From positions 1-36,148 of the forward strand of contig UQVK01000028.1 of assembly GCA_900544445.1 (NCBI GenBank): a stretch of 36,148 nt of DNA, read 5' to 3'. Below, in pieces: positions 15,215-23,826 of this stretch; position 1 is the first letter of the stretch; each line of letters starts with the position of its first letter. The notes beneath the pieces were generated by a model that was not told the origin of the DNA, searched no databases, and saw nothing but the letters and a program-made list of their open reading frames with translations. Made by a program: the position numbers and the translations under genes. This DNA is from an uncultured Lachnospiraceae bacterium (GTDB taxonomy: Bacteria > Bacillota > Clostridia > Lachnospirales > Lachnospiraceae).

Positions 15215-16102
15215 TCACCCCTTGACCGAGCCGATCATAACTCCCTTGTCAAAATATTTCTGTAGGAACGGATAGACGATCAAAAGCGGCAGCGAAGATA
15301 CCACGATGACCGCGTAGCGCATCAGCGCTTCCAGATTGGCGAGCGTCTGCCCGTAGCCCGCCGCCTCCTCCATGTCCGCCTGCGTCTGCGCCAGGATCAG
15401 GATCCGCCGCAGAAATACCTGCAGCGGCTGTTTGGCGTCGTCCCGGATGTAGATCATGGCGTCAAAATAGGAATTCCAGTGCACGACGGCAAAATACAGG
15501 ACCATCACGCCCAGAAGCGCCTTCGACAGCGGCAGGATGATCTTCACAAACGTCCCGATCACGGAACAGCCGTCGATGGACGCCGCCTCCTCCAGTTCCA
15601 CCGGCATGGAAGAAAAGAAGGAACGGCAGATGATACAGTTATAGGTATTGAAGGCTCCGAGAATGATGAGCACCAGCCTGCTGTTGTACAGGCCAAGGCT
15701 GTTCACCCACAGGAAGGTGGGGATCATTCCGCCTGAAAAATACATGGTGATCATGAACAGCGTCATGAAAAAGCGGTTTCCCGGAACCGTTTTTTTCGAC
15801 AGCACATATCCCGCCGGCACGGTGACGAGCAGATTCAGCAGGGTTCCGATCACCGTGTAAAAAATGGTATTGGCATAGCCGATCAGGATGTCCTGATTCT
15901 GAAAGATCTGCGCGTATCCGTCAAAGGTGATCCCCTTCGGCAGCAGCAGGACCTTTCCCGTCGCCACCATCTGCGGATCGCTGATGGAGCTGGACAGCAC
16001 CAGGATCAGCGGATAGACGACGATAGCAAGCAGGAACAGGGCAATGATATGTACCACGACGTCAAACGGCGTCAGCTTTTTTCTTTTCGTTTTCCCGGTC
16101 AT
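15215..16102 (-). CDS. Sugar ABC transporter permease (LplC/YtcP type)
   Basis: Inner-membrane permease of the oligosaccharide importer, 295 residues with about six transmembrane helices. The ATPase-docking EAA loop is seen as EEAASIDGCSVIGTFVKIILPL near residues 170-192. The C-terminus KYFDKGVMIGSVKG is characteristic of the YtcP/LplC group, the second permease of these systems. It lies 21 bases after the partner permease gene and 68 bases before the solute-binding protein gene. Confidence 0.92.
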   Translation of the reverse strand: MTGKTKRKKLTPFDVVVHIIALFLLAIVVYPLILVLSSSISDPQMVATGKVLLLPKGITFDGYAQIFQNQDILIGYANTIFYTVIGTLLNLLVTVPAGYVLSKKTVPGNRFFMTLFMITMYFSGGMIPTFLWVNSLGLYNSRLVLIILGAFNTYNCIICRSFFSSMPVELEEAASIDGCSVIGTFVKIILPLSKALLGVMVLYFAVVHWNSYFDAMIYIRDDAKQPLQVFLRRILILAQTQADMEEAAGYGQTLANLEALMRYAVIVVSSLPLLIVYPFLQKYFDKGVMIGSVKG

Positions 16103-16123
16103 TTTCTTTCCTCCCCTTCCGCC

Positions 16124-17059
16124 TTAAAAGAGACTCGTTTCGCTGTATTTTCTGGAAATCGCGTTGGCGATCAGCAGCATGACCACATTGACCACGTTGT
16201 TGAAAAGCCCCACCGCCGTGGAAAAGCTGTAACTCGTATTGACGATACCCCGTTTATACACGTAGGTGGAGATCACCTCCGCCACCTCCATGTTCAGATC
16301 GTTCTGAAGCAGATATACCTTTTCATAGCCCACGGAGGCGATATTGCCGATCTGCAGGATCAGCATGATGATGATCGTGGGAAGGATGCCCGGAATGTTA
16401 ATATGAAGGATCCTCTGGAGCCGGGACGCGCCGTCGATGGACGCCGCCTCGTGCAGACACGGATCGATCCCGGAAAGCGCCGCGATGTAGATGATGGCTC
16501 CCCATCCCATATCCTGCCACACGCCGGACCACACATACAGGTGCCTGAAATATTTCGGATCTCCAAGGAAGTACACGCTGTCCATTCCCAGCGCGTTCAG
16601 GATCGTATTGACCACTCCCATGGAAGGAGAAAACAATATGGTAATCATACCCACGATAACCACGGTGGAAATAAAGTGCGGCGCGTACAGCACGGTCTGC
16701 GTCACCCGCTTAAATCCTCCGCTCAGCTCGTTGACAACCAGCGCCACAAGGATCGGCACCGGGAACCCCACAAACAGCGTGTACAGGGACAGGGCGAAGG
16801 TATTGCGGATCAGATTCCAGAAATAATATCCGTTGAAGAAATCCGTAAAATTCCGGAAGCCCACCCACCGGCTTCCCAGAATCCCCAGGGAAACCTTATA
16901 ATCCTTAAACGCGATCTGCAGGCCGTACATCGGCGCGTAGCAGAAGATCAGCACATAGATCACGGCAGGCAGGATCAGCAGATAATACTGCCTGTTTTTC
17001 CAGATCCGGTTCTTCAAACTGACGTTTGAGGAAACCGTTCGTTTTTTCTTTTTCATCAT
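16124..17059 (-). CDS. Sugar ABC transporter permease (LplB/YteP type)
   Basis: First permease of the importer and first gene of the transporter-glycosidase transcription unit. The 311-residue protein has a basic N-terminus, six or so membrane helices and the EAA loop HEAASIDGASRLQRILHINIPGI. The stretch FCYAPMYGLQIAFKDYK is typical of LplB/YteP. AAAGGAG lies seven bases before the first ATG at 17059; the next codon is also ATG. A near-consensus promoter lies 63 bases upstream. The C-terminus SRKYSETSLF also fits the family. Confidence 0.92.
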   Translation of the reverse strand: MMKKKKRTVSSNVSLKNRIWKNRQYYLLILPAVIYVLIFCYAPMYGLQIAFKDYKVSLGILGSRWVGFRNFTDFFNGYYFWNLIRNTFALSLYTLFVGFPVPILVALVVNELSGGFKRVTQTVLYAPHFISTVVIVGMITILFSPSMGVVNTILNALGMDSVYFLGDPKYFRHLYVWSGVWQDMGWGAIIYIAALSGIDPCLHEAASIDGASRLQRILHINIPGILPTIIIMLILQIGNIASVGYEKVYLLQNDLNMEVAEVISTYVYKRGIVNTSYSFSTAVGLFNNVVNVVMLLIANAISRKYSETSLF

Positions 17060-17121
17060 CCACCATCTCCTTTTGCGATTTTCATTTTGTGATTTTGTAT
17101 AATTCCGTTCTCGTTAATGCA

Positions 17122-17150
17122 ATTATATTGTGCATATTTCTTCTGTTCAA
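17122..17150 (-). promoter_or_regulatory. Promoter of the permease-glycosidase operon
   Basis: On the minus strand TTGAAC (17145-17150), a 17-base spacer and TATAAT (17122-17127) precede the LplB-type permease gene. The AraC-type regulator gene ends upstream with its own terminator, so this is an independent start. The AT-rich flank upstream of the -35 box is where the regulator would be expected to bind, but I could not define a convincing direct repeat. Confidence 0.8.
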
Positions 17151-17231
17151 GAATACTTTTTTGCCATTTCATGCACTTTGTATCGAAAGCAAAATTTTGA
17201 AGCGGATTTTTATGCATTTTGTCACGCATCC

Positions 17232-17279
17232 TATAAAAAAGAAAAGGCCTCCGGCCGCATCGTTCTGCAGCCGGAAGCC
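17232..17279 (-). terminator. Terminator after the AraC-type regulator gene
   Basis: On the minus strand a 10-bp stem GGCTTCCGGC/GCCGGAGGCC (17270-17279 with 17246-17255; one G-T pair) is followed by TTTTCTTTTTTA. It lies 34 bases after the regulator's stop codon and separates the GH105-regulator unit from the permease operon. Confidence 0.85.
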
Positions 17280-17312
17280 GCCGCCTGCCGCTTCTGAAGC
17301 AGGCTGTCAATC

Positions 17313-19160
17313 TTATCCCTCCCGGAACCGGGTCGGGGAAACGCCAGTTGACGCTTTAAAAATTCTGGAAAAATAGTTGTCGTTGCCAAAGCCCGACAGG
17401 ATGGAAATCTCCCGGATGGAGTAAGAGGTTGTCAGCAGCAGCTCCTTCGCGTAATCCAGGCGCTTCGCGTTCACGTATTCCGTAAAGCCGATTCCCACCT
17501 GACTTTTAAACATCCTGCTCAAGGTATAGCTGGAAATCTGAAAGGCGTCCGCCACCTGGGTCTGGCTGAGATCCGTATCCCTGTAATGGGCTTCCAGATA
17601 GGCAAGGATCTCGTCCCTCTTCTTTTTCTGCTGCTCTTTCCTGGACTGCTGCGCCTTCTGATCCTCCAATTCCAGAGTCAGCTTCGTCTCCCGTTCCTTC
17701 TTTTTTTCACAGCAGTACAGATAGCTGGAGCGGATCTCATCGGGAGATTCCACCACCTTTCCCGGATAAAAGGAATAATCCGAAACAAACCTCTCCCGGA
17801 ACCTTCCTTCCATCCATACCTCCAACTCCCCGGCATTCGCTTCTTTCAGAAAGGCGATGATGACGTTCTGATCTTCCTCCTGCAGGTCGGTAACGAACAG
17901 CCTCGCGGAAAACTGTTTTTCCGCCTCTTTCGCAAACTGCGACGCCTCGCTGCTCAAAAGCACATGTCCCTCCAGAAGATAGACGCAGTAACCGGTCGCG
18001 GGCGCTCCCGCCACCAGGCGTTCCAGCTTTCCGGCAGACACCGGGACGCCGTAAAGCAGATGGCTGACAAGAAGGTCCAGGACGAGCATTTCCTGTTCCT
18101 GAATCTTCACGCTCCTGTCATGCAGAGCGTTCTGGATCGTCTCGAACTCTCCTCCCTCATACTCCTCATAATTCTCCATTCCCGCAAGCAGCCGGTGCAC
18201 CGGACGGTATTCCATATACAGGGCCGCCACGCACAACGCCAGGAGAAACAGCACCAGAAACACGGACAGCAGACGCATATTCTGATAAAACTCCGTGATA
18301 TTATTCTGCAGCGAGTCTTCCGTCACATACACGGCAAAGGAAAGGGGCAGCAGGCTGTTGCTGCTTTGATACAGCACCTTCTGCCTGATCCCGTGCGTCG
18401 TTCTCTCGTTTTCTTCCAGTCTGAGTTCCTCTGCCCCGGCCGCATCCCCAAAGGCGAGGAAAACCTGATCCGTCAGGCTGTTTAACACATAAAAGTATAC
18501 GCCCTCCTCATCATAGCCCACATTCCACAGATCCTTATAATTCTGCGGGTCGATCACATAGAAGATCAGGGCTTTGTCTCCGCCGCTTCCCAGGGTGGTG
18601 CAGTAGCCCGCCAGCATTTTTCCCTCATGGCTGTCCGCGGTGTTCGTCGTCGCGAACACCATCTTCATCTGCCGGTAGTTCCCTTCGGAGAAAAAATGCA
18701 TCGCCTGCTCAGCGTCTCCTCCATCCTGAAGCAGCGTGTTTTCCACATACTGCTTCAAAGACCGGTTTCCGCTTCTGGTGATCACGCTGTCTATTCCATA
18801 ATAATAGATCCCCCAGTCGCTGATGTCGAAATTGGCATTCTCCTTCAGCTCCTCCACCGCCTCATAATACCAGTAGGCGTTCTCCTGAAAGCTTTCCTCT
18901 CCCCGGAAAAAAGCACTGTCCGTCTTCCTGCTGCCCACACTCAGCCGGGACGCGTGATCCTTCAGCTCCGTCAGCTCCCTGTTGAAGCCGTTCATGAAGG
19001 ACTCCGTCATCTTTTCATAATAGGCTTCATTCCCTTTTCGCATCTCTTCAAAGGAACGATTCCAGAAAAACCAGGTAATCAGAATGACAGGAAGAGCAAG
19101 CATCAGAAAAATGATGAGGGTCAGCCGGTACAGATACCGATATCTTTTTCTTTTCATCAT
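17313..19160 (-). CDS. Membrane-anchored AraC-family transcriptional regulator (YesN/YtdP-like)
   Basis: Likely activator of the neighbouring glycan genes. The 615-residue protein has one membrane helix at about 13-33, an extracytoplasmic sensor region of about 260 residues, a second helix at about 297-316, then a cytoplasmic linker with charged helices. A C-terminal AraC DNA-binding domain (about 515-615) has two helix-turn-helix units: LSQTQVADAFQISSYTLSRMF and YSIREISILSGFGNDNYFSRIFK. No kinase or receiver domain is present, so sensing and DNA binding are in one chain. Its start codons overlap the GH105 stop (ATGATGA), which suggests translational coupling. The ligand is unknown. Confidence 0.9.
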   Translation of the reverse strand: MMKRKRYRYLYRLTLIIFLMLALPVILITWFFWNRSFEEMRKGNEAYYEKMTESFMNGFNRELTELKDHASRLSVGSRKTDSAFFRGEESFQENAYWYYEAVEELKENANFDISDWGIYYYGIDSVITRSGNRSLKQYVENTLLQDGGDAEQAMHFFSEGNYRQMKMVFATTNTADSHEGKMLAGYCTTLGSGGDKALIFYVIDPQNYKDLWNVGYDEEGVYFYVLNSLTDQVFLAFGDAAGAEELRLEENERTTHGIRQKVLYQSSNSLLPLSFAVYVTEDSLQNNITEFYQNMRLLSVFLVLFLLALCVAALYMEYRPVHRLLAGMENYEEYEGGEFETIQNALHDRSVKIQEQEMLVLDLLVSHLLYGVPVSAGKLERLVAGAPATGYCVYLLEGHVLLSSEASQFAKEAEKQFSARLFVTDLQEEDQNVIIAFLKEANAGELEVWMEGRFRERFVSDYSFYPGKVVESPDEIRSSYLYCCEKKKERETKLTLELEDQKAQQSRKEQQKKKRDEILAYLEAHYRDTDLSQTQVADAFQISSYTLSRMFKSQVGIGFTEYVNAKRLDYAKELLLTTSYSIREISILSGFGNDNYFSRIFKASTGVSPTRFREG

Positions 19161-20176
19161 TCCGCCCGCATTTCATAAATCAGTTCCCGGCATACCAGAA
19201 GGAAGGTTCCCACCGCATAATCATTCGTACATTCCTTTCTCACCGGGCCCGGAGCCGCCGCGACCGTCTGCACCCAGGCGATCCTTCCATCCTCCTGCAC
19301 CGCTTCCCTCACCAGGGCATCAAATCCCCTTATGGCGCAGTCCCTGTAATCCTCCGGCAGGATCCCCAACCGGATTCCCATCAGCATGCCAAGCACATTG
19401 AGCACCGTTCCGGAGGTTTCCGGCATGTCAAACTCCTGCGGAGAAAGGAGGCTCGTATGCCAGAAGCCATCTTCCTGCTGGCAGCTTCGCAGAGCCTGAG
19501 CCATCCTGCGAAAGGTCTGTTCATATTCCCTGTAATAAGCGTGCTCCTCCGGAAGGATCTCGAGCGTCCTGGCAAGACCGGCGAATACCCAGCCGTTTCC
19601 CCGGGACCAGAATACCTTTTTCCCGTCCGCCGTCCGCGCCCGGTCCGGAAGATAGTTTTCATCCCGGAACCACAGACCCTCCTGTTCGTCATACAGGCCC
19701 CGTTCTTTTTTCGTATTCAGAAACAGCCGGTACGCCTTATCGAACAATTTTTCCTCCTTCAGGCAGAGTCCCGCACGATTGTAAAAATGAAGGGCCATGT
19801 AGATGGCGTCTATCCACCACCAGTAATCATTCTGCGGATCCTGCGCCGTCCATTCCATGGTTTTTCTGATATGCTCCATGCTGCCCTTTACGCCGTATTT
19901 TTCCATCAGGTCCAGATAGGTCTCCCCGCAGCTTAAATCATCCGCGTTGGTCGCCTGATCCTGCGGATTTCTGTAAAAATTCCAGCCGTTGTTTTCTGCC
20001 CACCGGACGGCATATTCCAGATATTCCGGTTTTTTCAGAATCTCGTACGCCGCCATATTCCCCAGAAAATAAGCGGCCCGCTCCCAGGCGCAGTCCCCCG
20101 TTTCCGGATTCTGCCCGATCCAGTAATCGTTCACCCGTTCCATCAGTGCGCAGAGCTCTTTTTCCGTTTTTGCCAT
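19157..20176 (-). CDS. GH105 unsaturated rhamnogalacturonyl/glucuronyl hydrolase
   Basis: Cytosolic hydrolase removing unsaturated uronic acid from the ends of lyase-generated oligosaccharides. The 339-residue protein has the (alpha/alpha)6 barrel signatures of GH105 (YteR/YesR): DQATNADDLSCGETYLDL, YWWWIDAIYMALHFY with the probable catalytic Asp123, VFWSRGNGWVFAGLARTLEILP, and the C-terminal TNDYAVGTFLL. The start at 20174-20176 has GGGAGG upstream; an earlier frame adds nine residues. No signal peptide. It is the first gene after a promoter at 20229-20258 and overlaps the regulator gene by four bases. No polysaccharide lyase is in the window, so the substrate is probably produced by another gene or organism. 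Confidence 0.92.
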   Translation of the reverse strand: MAKTEKELCALMERVNDYWIGQNPETGDCAWERAAYFLGNMAAYEILKKPEYLEYAVRWAENNGWNFYRNPQDQATNADDLSCGETYLDLMEKYGVKGSMEHIRKTMEWTAQDPQNDYWWWIDAIYMALHFYNRAGLCLKEEKLFDKAYRLFLNTKKERGLYDEQEGLWFRDENYLPDRARTADGKKVFWSRGNGWVFAGLARTLEILPEEHAYYREYEQTFRRMAQALRSCQQEDGFWHTSLLSPQEFDMPETSGTVLNVLGMLMGIRLGILPEDYRDCAIRGFDALVREAVQEDGRIAWVQTVAAAPGPVRKECTNDYAVGTFLLVCRELIYEMRAE

Positions 20177-20228
20177 ACTGAAACCCTCCCTTTTCCGGTT
20201 CATCCCCGGTTCTGTTTTTCCTGTTTCT

Positions 20229-20258
20229 ACTATACCCCGGAATCCAGCTCCCCTTCAA
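20229..20258 (-). promoter_or_regulatory. Promoter of the GH105-regulator unit
   Basis: Minus strand TTGAAG (20253-20258), an 18-base spacer and TATAGT (20229-20234) lie about 50 bases upstream of the GH105 start. Confidence 0.6.
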
Positions 20259-20373
20259 CCGCACAATTTTGTTTCTCCGTCAGTACCGGCTTTCTCCGTG
20301 CAAAATATTGAAGAAGGCTCCTTCTGCCGGGCAAGTACAGCGAGCGGCATGTCATAAGCTGTGCGTATCGCGA

Positions 20374-20408
20374 AATCGGATAGAGGAAGTTCCTTCCCCT
20401 ATCCGATT
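20374..20408 (-). terminator. Hairpin downstream of tex, possible terminator
   Basis: AATCGGATAG (20374-20383) pairs perfectly with CTATCCGATT (20399-20408), and the 15-base interior can pair further. It lies 46 bases past the tex stop. Only a short TTT follows on the minus strand, so its strength as a terminator is doubtful. Confidence 0.5.
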
Positions 20409-20453
20409 GCTCCTTTTCCATATCCCTTTCCTGTCTCAGCGGCGCTTCCCTTC

Positions 20454-22982
20454 TCACTTTTTCTGTCTGTCCTTCGGCTTCGCCTCCTGATCCAGGCGCA
20501 TGGTGAGGGAGATCCGCTTCTTCGCCACATCCACATCCAGAACCTTCACGTCCACCACGTCTCCCACGCTGACCGCCTCCAGCGGATGCTTAATGAAGCG
20601 GTCGGTGATCTGAGAAATGTGGACCAGGCCGTCCTGATGCACGCCGATATCCACGAAAGCGCCGAAATCGATGACGTTCCTCACGGTTCCCTTCAGGATC
20701 ATGCCGGGCTTTAAATCCTTCATATCCAGCACGTCGCTTCTTAAGATCGGGGCGGGCATATCTTCTCTGGGATCTCTTGCGGGCTTCTCCAGCTCTTTTA
20801 AGATATCCGTCAGAGTGATCTCCCCGATGCCAAGCTCCTGCGCCAGCTTCGCCTTATCTCCGACTCTTCGCTCCAGGCCGGAAGCGGAGAGTCCGGAAGC
20901 GTTTTCCGGTCCATGCCCGGACTGCTCCGTCTGCGTTTTCGCCTGATTTCCGGCATCCTGCCGCGCCGCCTGCTTCTTCGCGTTCTGTCCGCCTTCTTCC
21001 AGAGAAATGCCTCCCATGGCCGCTGCGAGAGCCCGGCCCATGGCGGTGTTCGTGTTGCGGATCACCATCCGGCTGCCCTTTCTGTCAAAGCCGTTCTGTG
21101 CGGTTCCTCTGCCTCCCTGTCCTGCGGCACTGCCGGTTCCGCCGGAGGCTGCGCCCTTCGCATCGGTTCCGCCGCCTGCTCCGGCCGCCGTCCGTAAGCC
21201 GCTCTTTCCGTTCCTCTTCGCTGCGGCCGCCTGCGCCTGCAGCTTCTTCACATCATCAAACGTCATGCCCAGTCGGTCCAGAAGCTTCATGGTCGCCTCA
21301 TAGGATTCCGGATGCACGCTGGTGGCGTCCAGAGGATTTTCCCCGTCCTGAATGCGCAGGAAGCCCGCGCACTGCTCAAAGGCCTTCGGGCCCAGCTTGG
21401 GCACCTTGAGAAGCTGTTTCCGGTTGGTGAACCTGCCGTTGGCTTCTCTGTATTCCACAATATTTTTTGCGATGGTCTTCGTGATTCCTGAAATGTATTC
21501 CAACAGGGATGCGGAGGCCGTGTTCAGATCCACGCCCACCCGGTTCACGCAGTTCTCCACCACGCCCTCCAGGGCCTCCGACAGCTTTTTCTGGTTCATG
21601 TCGTGCTGGTACTGGCCTACGCCGATGGACTTGGGATCGATCTTCACCAGCTCCGCCAGCGGGTCCTGCAGGCGTCTCGCGATGGAAGCAGCGCTGCGCT
21701 GTCCCACGTCAAAATTAGGAAATTCCTCCGTGGCAAGCTTGCTCGCCGAATACACGGAAGCGCCCGCTTCATTTACGATCACATACTGCACGGGTGTGGA
21801 AAGTTCCTTGATCAGTTCCACAATCACCTGCTCGGATTCCCGGGAAGCGGTTCCGTTTCCTACGGAAATCAGGGAAACGTGATATTTGTCAATGAGGCGC
21901 TTCAGCTCCTTTTTCGCTTCTTCCACTTTATTCTGGGGCGCCGTCGGATAAATCACCTTCGTATCCAGCACCTTTCCCGTCTCGTCCACCACTGCCAGCT
22001 TACAGCCCGTGCGGAAGGCCGGGTCCCAGCCCAGCACCACCTTTCCCGCGATAGGCGGCTGCATGAGCAGCTGCTCCAGATTCTTTCCGAACACGGAAAT
22101 GGCGCCGTCCTCCGCTTTCTCAGTCAGGTCGTTTCTGATTTCCCGCTCGATGGCAGGCGCGATCAGACGGTCATAGCTGTCCGCAATCGCCTCACGGAGC
22201 GCGGGTTCCGTGATGTTATTCTGCCTGGTGACGACCTTTTTGGCCAGATACTGCAGAATCCGCTCCTCGGGAGCCTCCACCTTCACGGTGAGGAATTTTT
22301 CCTTTTCTCCACGGTTTAAAGCCAGGATGCGGTGGCCTGCCGTCTTTTTCAGTGGCTCTTCATAATTATAATAGGTCTCGTAAACGCTGGCAGCCTTCTC
22401 GTCCTTTGCCGTGCTGGTGAGTTTTCCTTCCTCAAAGGTGAGATTCCGGATGAAAATCCGGTAGTCCGCCTCATCGGAAATCATCTCCGCGATGATATCC
22501 TTCGCGCCCTGCAGCGCGTCCGCGGCGCTCTCCACGCCCTTTTCCTCACTCACATAAGCGGCGGCCTCCTCTTCCAGTGGACGGTCTGTCTCCTGCGCCA
22601 GAATGAGCTGCGCCAGCCCTTCCAGCCCCTTCTCCTTCGCCACGCTGGCGCGGGTTCTTCTCTTGGGGCGGTAAGGCCTGTAGAGGTCGTCCACCACCAC
22701 CAGGGTCTCAGCCGCGAGGATTTTTTCCTTCAGCTCTTCCGTCAGCTTTCCCTGCTCTTCTATACTGGATAAAACCTGTTCCTTCTTTTCTTCCAGATTT
22801 CTCAGGTAGTTCAGGCGTTCGTAAAGATCTCTTAACTGCTCGTCATTCATAGAGCCCGTTGCTTCCTTACGGTAACGGGAAATGAAGGGAATCGTATTCC
22901 CCTCGTCGATCAGCTTTACCGCCGCTTCCACCTGCCATTTCTGAACCTTCAGTTCTTCTGTAAGCTTTCCTGTGATATCCAT
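20454..22982 (-). CDS. tex: Tex-family S1 RNA-binding protein
   Basis: Nucleic-acid-binding housekeeping protein of the Tex (Spt6-like) family. The 842-residue chain has the Tex N-terminal region (KLIDEGNTIPFISRYRKEATG), the YqgF-like domain (VVLGWDPAFRTGCKLAVVD), the helix-hairpin-helix segment (GPKAFEQCAGFLRI), and the C-terminal S1 domain (about 759-829, TVRNVIDFGAFVDIGVHQDGLVHISQ). Family members are usually about 720-780 residues. The excess is a Gly/Ala/Gln-rich block at about 583-707 between the hairpin domain and the segment leading to S1. The start MDITGKLTEEL fits the family, but there is no good ribosome site directly before it; the nearest AGGA is about 20 bases away. Confidence 0.93.
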   Translation of the reverse strand: MDITGKLTEELKVQKWQVEAAVKLIDEGNTIPFISRYRKEATGSMNDEQLRDLYERLNYLRNLEEKKEQVLSSIEEQGKLTEELKEKILAAETLVVVDDLYRPYRPKRRTRASVAKEKGLEGLAQLILAQETDRPLEEEAAAYVSEEKGVESAADALQGAKDIIAEMISDEADYRIFIRNLTFEEGKLTSTAKDEKAASVYETYYNYEEPLKKTAGHRILALNRGEKEKFLTVKVEAPEERILQYLAKKVVTRQNNITEPALREAIADSYDRLIAPAIEREIRNDLTEKAEDGAISVFGKNLEQLLMQPPIAGKVVLGWDPAFRTGCKLAVVDETGKVLDTKVIYPTAPQNKVEEAKKELKRLIDKYHVSLISVGNGTASRESEQVIVELIKELSTPVQYVIVNEAGASVYSASKLATEEFPNFDVGQRSAASIARRLQDPLAELVKIDPKSIGVGQYQHDMNQKKLSEALEGVVENCVNRVGVDLNTASASLLEYISGITKTIAKNIVEYREANGRFTNRKQLLKVPKLGPKAFEQCAGFLRIQDGENPLDATSVHPESYEATMKLLDRLGMTFDDVKKLQAQAAAAKRNGKSGLRTAAGAGGGTDAKGAASGGTGSAAGQGGRGTAQNGFDRKGSRMVIRNTNTAMGRALAAAMGGISLEEGGQNAKKQAARQDAGNQAKTQTEQSGHGPENASGLSASGLERRVGDKAKLAQELGIGEITLTDILKELEKPARDPREDMPAPILRSDVLDMKDLKPGMILKGTVRNVIDFGAFVDIGVHQDGLVHISQITDRFIKHPLEAVSVGDVVDVKVLDVDVAKKRISLTMRLDQEAKPKDRQKK

Positions 22983-23041
22983 TTTCTGTCGTCTGTATTT
23001 CCTGTCCTGCAGACAGGATGTCCCTTTCCTTTCATAAAAAT

Positions 23042-23092
23042 AAAAGAACCTCCCACCCTCTCCAGTCGCAGAGATGTGCGGGACGCTCTTTT
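23042..23092 (-). promoter_or_regulatory. Stem-loop at the 5' end of the tex transcript
   Basis: On the minus strand AAAAGAGCGTCCCGC (23078-23092) pairs with GTGGGAGGTTCTTTT (23042-23056); an inner CTCT/AGAG stem is also possible. It is followed by TATTTTT. The hairpin begins immediately after the -10 box, so it would sit at the extreme 5' end of the mRNA. It has the shape of an attenuator or a 5' stabiliser. I do not recognise a known riboswitch. Confidence 0.6.
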
Positions 23093-23122
23093 ATTATAGT
23101 GGAAGGAGGCGCGTAATTTCAA
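23093..23122 (-). promoter_or_regulatory. tex promoter
   Basis: Minus strand TTGAAA (23117-23122), an 18-base spacer and a perfect TATAAT (23093-23098) lie about 110 bases upstream of the tex start. Confidence 0.78.
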
Positions 23123-23177
23123 GCTTCTTCCTTTTTTTCTTTCACTTCCTTTTTTATTTCACTTTATAGTCGGGATT

Positions 23178-23229
23178 GTTACAGTTCACTCCGCGCCATT
23201 CGCAAAGCCGCGCTTCGCAGCTACCTTTG
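23178..23229 (-). repeat. Dispersed intergenic repeat, copy A
   Basis: Read on the minus strand, this shares CTGCGAAGC-GCGG and then a 32-base block ending in TGAACTGTAAC with the plus-strand element at 32647-32710. The last 32 bases match at 26 positions. Copy A lacks about 12 bases present in copy B. It sits between the tex promoter and the divergent promoter of the DUF4190 gene. Confidence 0.6.
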
Positions 23230-23261
23230 CTCATAAACGGGCGCTTTCACACTTTTTTTAT

Positions 23262-23290
23262 TTGTCACATCTCCCCATGCGTGCTACAAT
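23262..23290 (+). promoter_or_regulatory. Promoter of the DUF4190-DUF975 genes
   Basis: TTGTCA (23262-23267), a 17-base spacer and TACAAT (23285-23290) lie about 60 bases upstream of the first ATG. Confidence 0.7.
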
Positions 23291-23350
23291 ATCTTTCATA
23301 AGCTTTTCCATAAAAATCAGAATTTGTGCCTTTTGCGCACGGAGGTAAAC

Positions 23351-23794
23351 ATGGACAATTATAACAACGGGCAGATCCCGCCCTGGCAGAACAACAATTC
23401 CGGCATTCCGCCGTATTATACGCCGCCGACCAGACATCCCGGAAGCTCCTTTGCAACCGCTTCCATGGTGCTCGGCATCCTGGCCATTCTCAGCGCTTTC
23501 ACGGGGACGGTTTTTCCTCCTGTCATTTTCGGATGCCTCTCCATCATCCTGGCTCTTTTGTCCAAGGGAAACGACAGGGCCATGCTTCCCAACGCGAAGG
23601 TTGGCGTCCTGACGGGCATACTCGGCCTGATCGTCAATATCCTGATCGTGGCGAGCTCCTTTCTGCTGCTGTTCACCAACCCGAATATGCAGAAGGAATT
23701 TCATGATCAGCTGAATCAGTATTATGAATATTTCTACGGCGAAAGCTTCGACGAGGCCTGGGATGAAATACAGGATATCTACGGCGAAGATTAG
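23351..23794 (+). CDS. DUF4190-like small membrane protein
   Basis: Function unknown. The 147-residue protein has a Pro/Asn/Tyr-rich cytoplasmic head (1-30, with PPWQNNN and PPYYTPP). Two hydrophobic segments follow (about 34-64 and 77-106): SFATASMVLGILAILSA is typical of DUF4190, and the second resembles the first (KVGVLTGILGLIVNILIV). The tail is acidic and aromatic. GGAGG lies directly before the ATG at 23351; a longer frame has no support. It is 32 bases upstream of the DUF975 gene, likely in one transcript. Confidence 0.8.
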   Translation: MDNYNNGQIPPWQNNNSGIPPYYTPPTRHPGSSFATASMVLGILAILSAFTGTVFPPVIFGCLSIILALLSKGNDRAMLPNAKVGVLTGILGLIVNILIVASSFLLLFTNPNMQKEFHDQLNQYYEYFYGESFDEAWDEIQDIYGED

Positions 23795-23826
23795 TAATGC
23801 CTTATACCAAAAGGAGAGAAAACAAT

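Noticed and set aside
17060..17312. Catabolite-repression (cre) box upstream of the permease operon
   Set aside because: No sequence close enough to TGWAANCGNTNWCA was found by eye there or upstream of GH105.
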